From: Mobiluncus sp963511525 | GTDB taxonomy: Bacteria; Actinomycetota; Actinomycetes; Actinomycetales; Actinomycetaceae | NCBI RefSeq assembly: GCF_963511525.1 | Contig: NZ_CAUPIY010000008.1 | Span: 46,107 to 110,106, forward strand | Direction: 5' to 3' | Length of the DNA stretch: 64,000 bases | In this document: one piece after another, positions 58,933 through 64,000 of the stretch | How positions within the stretch are numbered: the first letter of the stretch is position 1 | Layout of the letters: the number at the start of each line of letters is the position of its first letter | Position numbers and translations under genes: made by a program | Notes under the pieces: generated by a model | Databases searched by the model: none | The model's input: only the letters and a program-made list of their open reading frames with translations | What the model was told of the DNA's origin: nothing

Positions 58933-60603
58933 TTAGTTGCCCGATTCGTAACCGAGGTAGCCCACGATCCCGCCTTTGCCCGCATCTGAGGAATTAGAGA
59001 TGGCGTAGAGTCGATGCTGATAGTCTGCAAAATTAGTAGTATTTTTGTACGTCTTGCTCCACAATTCGGTGAATTTTCCGTCCTTCCAGACGTGGGCCTT
59101 CAGTTTGGTTTCTGTATCAGTGTTGACTTCAGTTATGAAACCGTTTTCGGTGCGGTAAATCCATGGCGCATCGCTAGAATCATCCGCCATCACAGTTTTG
59201 CCAGTGTTGGTGTCAAGGACTGCGGTCCTATACTCCGAATCCTCAGCTTTGTTCTGGACTTCGCATTGCCCCCAAATGAACTGTTTATCCGTCCCGATTA
59301 TCATACCGATCTTGGCATCCTGGTTGGTCCAGAGTTCCTTGCCGGTTGCGGGGTCGAGACGTATGTTCTTTGTCACCTTGAAGTCGTTTGGATCGTCGAT
59401 AGCCAACAAAACTACCCCTGTCTCAATACTCGACGTGATGAATGCGTCATCATAGGTCTGGGAAATCGGCTTGCCCTTCGCGTCCAGAAGGACAACATGA
59501 CCCTTTGAGTCTTCGTCTTCTCCTGCTTTTGTGTAGTACTCCACGGCAAAGTTGCCATTTCCCAGCGGGGTGAAGGAATAGGCATCTTCATCCAGGTCCT
59601 CAATCGTGTCGGCGAAAGCCCGGGCAGCAGGAGGTTGTGAACCATCCTGCAAGTTAAACAAATCGCCCCAAAAGTGGTTCCAGTGTCCTCCTCCCGGTCC
59701 ATCCCTCAGCATTTTAATCCACCCGGAATCAAGCTCAGAGAAGAAGTAGTATCTGCAGTACTTCACCGGCTGGCTCCATAGTTTCTTTTCGGTACTGGCC
59801 ACGCCGGCGTAATGAATAAGCTCATTATTCTCGCAGGTCACAAGGCTGTCATCCTTGAGTATGCCCGCGAAAGTTGAATCCTCCTCGGATTCGAGTTTCC
59901 CGCTGGTAGCAACTTTGCCATCTTTGGCGGGAATCACGACATAGCTTTCTGTCTCATCATTGGGAGAGCAGAGCAAGAGTGCATAGTTGGAGTTAGTGCT
60001 GAAAGATCCATACGTGTGGTAAAACCAGGTGTCGGACGGGGAGTCGCAATCCAGTTCCTCTATCGGGTCCGCACTGCGCCAAACCTCTTTCTGCGTGCTG
60101 AGGCTGAAAGCCCAAACCTCCTTGTAATCCGTGGCCACAAGCGTATCCCCGGCAAAAATGTAGTCCTTGCCTGGGGTATTGCCCATGCCTATGAGTTCCG
60201 GTTCTTTCTCGGACTGGGTCAGCCCCGTGACATCACTCTTATCGGCCTCGCTCGCTGCCTTGGAACCACCAGGAACGGAACGAGCCCCGGAGAATAACAG
60301 GATAAAGAGCGTAATTGCCAACACGAGAACCAGCGAGCTAGCAACAATACCGATCACCAGCCCTCGGCGTGTCTTTTTCACGAGAGTCGCCGTCAGCTGT
60401 CCATTCGCCGCCGCGTATCCCGGAGGTGCCTGATAGGCCGACCCATTTGGCGCTGCCGGTTGGTTCTGGGGTGCCGTCCCCTGGTTTGAGTAAGCGGAGG
60501 GCACCGACTCAGAAGCCTGTGGCGGGACTCCGTTGGGCGTCTGCGGCGGTACCCCGTTGGGGACGCCGTTGGGAGGGAAACCGGGGTATTGCTCAGAAGT
60601 CAT
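58933..60603 (-). CDS. Membrane-anchored PQQ-like beta-propeller protein
   Basis: A 556-residue type II membrane protein. A Pro/Gln/Asn-rich cytoplasmic segment (about 1-75, with a repeated NGVPPQ) precedes one transmembrane helix (about 82-106). A large extracellular domain follows with recurrent PQQ/pyrrolo-quinoline-type beta-propeller blades (YKEVWAFSLSTQKEVWRS, NIRLDPATGKELWTNQD, TAVLDTNTGKTV). Function unknown. ATG 60603 follows AGGAAAG at 9 nt. Confidence 0.82.
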   Translation of the reverse strand: MTSEQYPGFPPNGVPNGVPPQTPNGVPPQASESVPSAYSNQGTAPQNQPAAPNGSAYQAPPGYAAANGQLTATLVKKTRRGLVIGIVASSLVLVLAITLFILLFSGARSVPGGSKAASEADKSDVTGLTQSEKEPELIGMGNTPGKDYIFAGDTLVATDYKEVWAFSLSTQKEVWRSADPIEELDCDSPSDTWFYHTYGSFSTNSNYALLLCSPNDETESYVVIPAKDGKVATSGKLESEEDSTFAGILKDDSLVTCENNELIHYAGVASTEKKLWSQPVKYCRYYFFSELDSGWIKMLRDGPGGGHWNHFWGDLFNLQDGSQPPAARAFADTIEDLDEDAYSFTPLGNGNFAVEYYTKAGEDEDSKGHVVLLDAKGKPISQTYDDAFITSSIETGVVLLAIDDPNDFKVTKNIRLDPATGKELWTNQDAKIGMIIGTDKQFIWGQCEVQNKAEDSEYRTAVLDTNTGKTVMADDSSDAPWIYRTENGFITEVNTDTETKLKAHVWKDGKFTELWSKTYKNTTNFADYQHRLYAISNSSDAGKGGIVGYLGYESGN

Positions 60604-60970
60604 TGCCGTGTCTTTCCTATTTCTATCTTTTCGCGTCTTTGACGATTCACCCTCGCAGGGATTTGAGAGCCCAAAAAGCCAGCGAGCCCTGCGTGTTCCT
60701 CAGAGAACCACACAGCTACAATAAAACATTTTATGCATCTAAACAGGCGATTTCGGGACTACCACCGCCCATATTTCAACACAAAAGCACCCCGAACATA
60801 CCCAGCCAACAACCGCCCTTCACCACCGCATCCGCAACTTCGAACGCGACAGAACCGCCCTTGTGACAGGGACGCCAGCGCCTAGAAAAAACGGTAGCTG
60901 ACGTGAAAGCAGTGAGCTAAAATTGGGGTTGGCCCTTCGCCCACCCTTTCTATCGAGGAGATATCTTCCG
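60604..60970. other. Intergenic region between the PQQ-like gene and the ABC-F leader
   Basis: No gene was seen in this 367-bp stretch, although a plus-strand frame of 166 codons (60369-60866) crosses part of it without a supported start. It holds the presumed ABC-F promoter: an A run (60886-60891), a weak -35 TAGCTG (60895-60900), a 17-bp spacer and TAAAAT (60918-60923). Confidence 0.5.
60895..60923 (+). promoter_or_regulatory. ABC-F gene promoter, possibly WhiB7-type
   Basis: TAGCTG and TAAAAT are separated by 17 bp. A run of six A directly upstream of the -35 resembles the AT-rich element of WhiB7-dependent resistance promoters. The WhiB7 part is speculative. Confidence 0.4.
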
Positions 60971-60982
60971 ATGACCAAGTAA
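60971..60982 (+). CDS. Three-codon leader ORF (MTK) of the ABC-F gene
   Basis: ATG ACC AAG TAA follows GAGGAG (60955-60960) at 10-nt spacing. Bases 60978-60986, covering the last codon and stop, are perfectly complementary to 61032-61040 just before the ABC-F start codon. The ORF is therefore placed to control unmasking of that ribosome-binding site. Confidence 0.55.
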   Translation: MTK

Positions 60983-61040
60983 TCTCTGCTCAGCCCCGCT
61001 GAGACGCTTCCCGTTAAATTCTTGCGTCCTGGAGATTACT
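60978..61040 (+). promoter_or_regulatory. Attenuator-like leader secondary structure
   Basis: AGTAATCTC (60978-60986) pairs with GAGATTACT (61032-61040), including the GGAG ribosome-binding site of the ABC-F gene. Inside lie CTCAG/CTGAG (60989-60993 with 60999-61003) and GACGC/GCGTC (61003-61007 with 61024-61028). Together they form a plausible closed, translation-off state. Confidence 0.6.
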
Positions 61041-62660
61041 ATGCCTGTCATCAACCTCGTTAATATTTCTTTTTCCTATGCAACTGTCCCGGTGCTCAAT
61101 GATGTCACTTTGCACGTCAGCGATGGTGAGCGCGCCTGCCTGGTCGGACCCAACGGGTGCGGCAAGACTACGCTGCTGCGTATCGCTTCGGGCGATCTGC
61201 TGGCACAGCGGGGCAAAGTCGAGGTAACCGAAAGGGAGCGCTTCCGGGTTCCCAACGTCGAACAGTTTGATGGTAGCGTCAGCGACTACCTTGACGTCGC
61301 GCTGCGTCCACTTCGAGCCGTAGCCGACCAGTTTGCGGAGGTAACTTCGCGAATCGGCGAGGGCGGCGCACTTGGCGAGTGGGAGCGAAAATATGACCAG
61401 CTGCTGGCTCAGATGACGGGTTTTGATATTTGGTCGCTCGACGCTCGGGTGGCCGAAGTGCTGGCCGGGCTGGACTTGATGTCTTTCACAAGGTCGGGGC
61501 GGAACCGGGAGCTGTCCCGATTGTCTCCCGGTCAACGCGGCAGGCTGCATTTAGCGGCGACCCTCATCTTGAAACCGGTAGTGTTGATTTTGGATGAACC
61601 TACCAACCATCTCGATGCTCAGGCGCTCAGTTTTCTGACGCAAACGGTCAATAGCTGGGGCGGTCCGGTCCTGATGGCCAGCCATGATCGGGCTTTCATC
61701 GAGGACACCGCCACAGTGATTTACGATATGGACGTGGAGGTGTTCAATGCTTTGGCGAAGGCCGAAGGGGCGGGCGAAACCGCAGGTCTTTACCGTTGCG
61801 CGGGGGCTTACTCCGACTATCTGGCTGAAAAAGCCCGTGCCCGCACCAAGTACGTGGAACTACACGCTGCCCAGCAAGATGAAGCGCGTAAGGTGCGGAG
61901 GCATCGGCAGGCGGCGGGAAAAATCTCTCGTGGAGGTGTGCGGCTCGCCAGCGCTCAAGGCAAAGCGAAGAAGTTTTTTGCCGACCGTGCCGCCGCGACC
62001 GCCACACGTCGGATACGAAACGACGACCAGCGCTTGGACACCTTAGCGGCGCGAGAAGTGCGCAAACCTCGTAACTATGAATTGTCCTTCGCGTTTGCAC
62101 AGCCCGCCAAGCGCGCCGGGGTGGCGGTATCTGTAAGGCAGGCAAGCGTGGAACAGCGCCTCGCGCCACTCAGTTTCGATGTCGTTTATGGCGAGCACCT
62201 GCTGGTCACCGGCGCCAACGGGTCGGGGAAATCCACACTCTTGAACTGGATAAACTCTGGACAGCCCCCCCACGGCGCCTCGGCAAGCGGAACCATCACG
62301 CGCGACAAAGCAGTTAGCCTGGTGCCCCAACATTTACCGAGAATCCGCGATTTTGGATTCACCACCGACGTCTGGAGAGGGGGAATCGGCAAAGCTGGGA
62401 AAGGAATCTTGCACCCCGCAATGTGGGCAACCCCTATCCCCGAACTGTCTGCGGGTAACCAACGCCGCGCGCAAATCGCCCTAGCCCTAGCCTCAGCCCC
62501 TGCCATCCTCATCATCGATGAGCCGACCAATTTCCTCGACCTCGACAGTATGCAGGCCTTGGAAGATGCGCTGAGCGAGTGGAAAGGTACGCTGATTATC
62601 GCCAGTCATGACCGCTGGCTCATCGACCATTGGCGAGGCTCGACGATTCACATCCAGTAA
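61041..62660 (+). CDS. ABC-F family ATPase, probable ribosome-protection antibiotic resistance protein
   Basis: This is a 539-residue soluble ABC-F protein with two ATPase domains and no membrane segment. Walker A1 GPNGCGKT is at 36-43, the first signature is LSPGQRGRLH, and Walker B1 is LILDEPTNHLD. An inter-domain linker of about 85 charged residues (about 262-350) reaches toward the ribosome. Walker A2 GANGSGKS is at 391-398, the second signature LSAGNQRR deviates from LSGGQ, and Walker B2 is LIIDEPTNFLD. Such proteins eject macrolides, lincosamides or pleuromutilins from the ribosome. Others are housekeeping translation factors, but the leader ORF and attenuator argue for inducible resistance. 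ATG 61041 follows GGAG. Confidence 0.88.
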   Translation: MPVINLVNISFSYATVPVLNDVTLHVSDGERACLVGPNGCGKTTLLRIASGDLLAQRGKVEVTERERFRVPNVEQFDGSVSDYLDVALRPLRAVADQFAEVTSRIGEGGALGEWERKYDQLLAQMTGFDIWSLDARVAEVLAGLDLMSFTRSGRNRELSRLSPGQRGRLHLAATLILKPVVLILDEPTNHLDAQALSFLTQTVNSWGGPVLMASHDRAFIEDTATVIYDMDVEVFNALAKAEGAGETAGLYRCAGAYSDYLAEKARARTKYVELHAAQQDEARKVRRHRQAAGKISRGGVRLASAQGKAKKFFADRAAATATRRIRNDDQRLDTLAAREVRKPRNYELSFAFAQPAKRAGVAVSVRQASVEQRLAPLSFDVVYGEHLLVTGANGSGKSTLLNWINSGQPPHGASASGTITRDKAVSLVPQHLPRIRDFGFTTDVWRGGIGKAGKGILHPAMWATPIPELSAGNQRRAQIALALASAPAILIIDEPTNFLDLDSMQALEDALSEWKGTLIIASHDRWLIDHWRGSTIHIQ

Positions 62661-62669
62661 TGCTCTGAT

Positions 62670-62700
62670 AAGGCTAAACGTTAGGCTTAAGTAACATTTT
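62670..62700 (+). terminator. Possible terminator after the ABC-F gene
   Basis: TAAGGCTAA (62670-62678) pairs with TTAGGCTTA (62682-62690) at 8 of 9 positions over a 3-nt loop. An AT-rich stretch with ATTTT follows. Confidence 0.4.
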
Positions 62701-62806
62701 ATGTGTCTTTATTTCGGGTTTTTGCCTAGTACTACCGCAAAAGGTCGGGGTTAGTATGCGTTCTGGCTTATTTATGGAGCGAGCGACAGAGGTCCTATCG
62801 GAAAGA

Positions 62807-63760
62807 CTAGACAGTTCTGGTTGCCCAAAGAGGATTTTCTTGCCAATTATTTGGCATGCCAAGGTGACTTCTTGGTAGCGGCTTGACCTGCGGGTACTGT
62901 TCGAGGAGCTCAGGAAGAAGGGCGATGTTTCCAAGGTCAAGGTTGACGAGAAGATATTGGATTAAGGTTAGTTGACCAAAAATTCGGTTTACCACGTCTG
63001 CAATCATGTCTAGTTCGGGGTGCCGACCTTTTCTAGGTAGCCGTGGTTTGATGGCATAAACCCTGTTAAACATACGCGCGTGATGAGCTGAATAGTTGCG
63101 TAATATATTTAGTGCTTTCAGCCATGAACCGAACTGTGCAGCATTCAAATCTACACGAGCAGCCATCGTGTCTCGCACGCCGATGGGAGCTAATTGGTAC
63201 AGGAAAGTCAGCGAGCCCCAATCCATAACTTCCACAGCAGCCCAGATTGGAAGCTTGCCACCATACTTCTTCTTGTGGTGGGCCACGAAATCTTCACGCG
63301 ATGCGCGTAGCTCTTTTTTATAACGTTCCAGCCACTTTTGGTGTCCAGAAGACGACCCCTCACTGTCAGATGCTCGCGCCACGAGACCGAGACTATCTGG
63401 GTGTAGATGCGCGAAGGGGTCGATGCGACCAAGTTCATGCCCAAGCATAGAACGCACTGAAAGCTCTATCGGAGCGAGACAGGTAAAGACAGCCTCACGA
63501 AGCTTGCAGTCAAATATGTAAACAGCAACCACATCAGCCAATGTCGTGCCAGCAATAAAACTATCGGCGCGTTCTCCCGTTTCAAGTAGTTTGCGCCATG
63601 AATACCAATATCCCGAGAGACGATAGTAATTCACCTGTTCAAGTAACCTGAACGCTTTAGAATCAGATTTGATGAGCATTCCACGCTCACGCAGCAAAGC
63701 TATTTGCTCGCTATGGGTTTTGAACTGCTTGACCTGAGGAGTAGAGCGAGACTGTGGCAT
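62807..63760 (-). CDS. Abi family (AbiD/AbiF-type) phage-defence protein
   Basis: This 317-residue Abi_2-type protein has the conserved RLLEQVNYYRLSGYWYSW near the N-terminus, FDCKLREAVFTCLAPIELSVR, and the late RNYSAHH, an R-x4-H HEPN-type RNase motif. Such proteins abort phage infection, probably by RNA cleavage. ATG 63760 follows AGGAG at 6 nt; GTG 63763 is the alternative. The gene is visibly AT-richer than its neighbourhood (24 of 60 bases are G or C in the line starting at 63601), which suggests horizontal transfer. Confidence 0.88.
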   Translation of the reverse strand: MPQSRSTPQVKQFKTHSEQIALLRERGMLIKSDSKAFRLLEQVNYYRLSGYWYSWRKLLETGERADSFIAGTTLADVVAVYIFDCKLREAVFTCLAPIELSVRSMLGHELGRIDPFAHLHPDSLGLVARASDSEGSSSGHQKWLERYKKELRASREDFVAHHKKKYGGKLPIWAAVEVMDWGSLTFLYQLAPIGVRDTMAARVDLNAAQFGSWLKALNILRNYSAHHARMFNRVYAIKPRLPRKGRHPELDMIADVVNRIFGQLTLIQYLLVNLDLGNIALLPELLEQYPQVKPLPRSHLGMPNNWQENPLWATRTV

Positions 63761-63792
63761 CACGAACTCCTACTCGGCGCAGAAACGATGAG

Positions 63793-63826
63793 GACCGGCC
63801 CTGGACCCTCACGGGCGGAACCGGTC
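63793..63826 (-). promoter_or_regulatory. Hairpin in the Abi leader
   Basis: GACCGG (63793-63798) and CCGGTC (63821-63826) are inverted, with an inner CCC/GGG pair (63806-63808 with 63813-63815). It lies between the start codon and a TAAAAT box (63843-63838 on the minus strand), so it would be transcribed in the 5' leader. Confidence 0.4.
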
Positions 63827-63888
63827 TTGATAACGTCATTTTAAGCGATAGTAACGGAAAAAACAATACCGCGGCGTACCTTATGTAT

Positions 63889-63933
63889 TTTGAGCGCGAG
63901 GGCGGTGTGGTGCCTCATATAGTTTGAGCGCGA
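63889..63933. repeat. Direct repeat TTTGAGCGCGA, possible mobile-element end
   Basis: TTTGAGCGCGA occurs at 63889-63899 and 63923-63933, 34 bp apart. It lies between the Abi gene and the next start. It could be an insertion-sequence end or a regulator site. Confidence 0.35.
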
Positions 63934-63984
63934 AATGAAGCGTATTGGGTTTTGTTCCTACCTGTTTTTGAGAGGATTGGGGAT

Positions 63985-64000
63985 ATGTCTAAGAGGTATT
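63985..64000 (+). CDS. Start of an unidentified gene at the right edge (MSKRY...)
   Basis: ATG 63985 follows GAGAGGATTGGGG. Only five codons are visible. The MSKRY beginning is seen in some IS3-type transposase OrfA proteins, but five residues cannot decide. Confidence 0.3.

Noticed and set aside
62674..62940. 88-codon minus-strand frame at the Abi 3' end
   Set aside because: Overlaps the Abi coding end in another frame; no ribosome-binding site or similarity.
1..64000. CRISPR arrays, rRNA operons, tRNA genes, replication origin
   Set aside because: No regularly spaced identical repeats, no rRNA or tRNA sequence and no DnaA-box cluster were found on reading.

Overview
The window is a 64 kb piece of a moderately high-GC Gram-positive chromosome. 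The dnaK-grpE-dnaJ-hspR operon with HAIR operators, the excisionase-type HTH plus bS22 pair, the actinobacterial dcd, pyrE next to a TrmH-family gene, and DUF4235/DUF4921/DUF2254 genes all point to Actinomycetota. The giant Ig-repeat surface protein with CWB2 anchors and the deo gene set suggest Actinomycetaceae, possibly Mobiluncus. The genus is inference. No rRNA, tRNA or CRISPR array was seen.

Layout. 1-12039 is one enormous minus-strand reading frame that runs off the left edge: a secreted, Ig-like-repeat adhesin ending in cell-wall-binding repeats. 12157-21331 holds housekeeping and metabolism: exonuclease III, a beta-glucosidase/MFS sugar pair, a HAD phosphatase, an SDR, class II aldolase, a divergent pyrE/trmH-family pair and a serine hydrolase. 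21356-30065 is the stress block: a TetR regulator, clpB, a LEA-like small protein, and hspR-dnaJ-grpE-dnaK with two HspR sites. 30201-34148 holds small or unknown ORFs and a split K+ uptake system (trkA and trkH). 34374-36448 carries the conserved HTH-bS22-HAD block. 36498-40099 is a heterodimeric ABC exporter. 40299-44876 has ACT, DUF4921, DUF4235, dcd and an FKBP lipoprotein. 44898-51054 is a visibly AT-richer trehalose/alpha-glucan block (alpha-glucosidase, treY, treZ). 52568-57350 is nucleoside salvage (deoD, deoA, a phosphohexomutase, deoC). 57472-64000 is accessory: lipoprotein and membrane proteins, a regulator remnant, an ABC-F gene with an attenuator-like leader, an Abi gene, and the start of another gene at the edge.

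How the genes work together. HspR probably represses the dnaK operon through the HAIR sites, while clpB has no HAIR site. DeoD and DeoA release (deoxy)ribose-1-phosphate, a mutase step follows, and DeoC feeds glycolysis, where Fba also acts. TreY and TreZ make trehalose from alpha-glucans. TrkA is expected to gate TrkH.

Most notable signals. (1) A three-codon leader ORF upstream of the ABC-F gene whose stop region is perfectly complementary to the ABC-F ribosome-binding region, which looks like antibiotic-responsive translational attenuation. (2) At least nine genes with a TANNNT box exactly 6-7 nt before the start codon, implying leaderless mRNAs. (3) The giant adhesin. (4) A perfect 14-bp inverted repeat beside a decayed XRE regulator.
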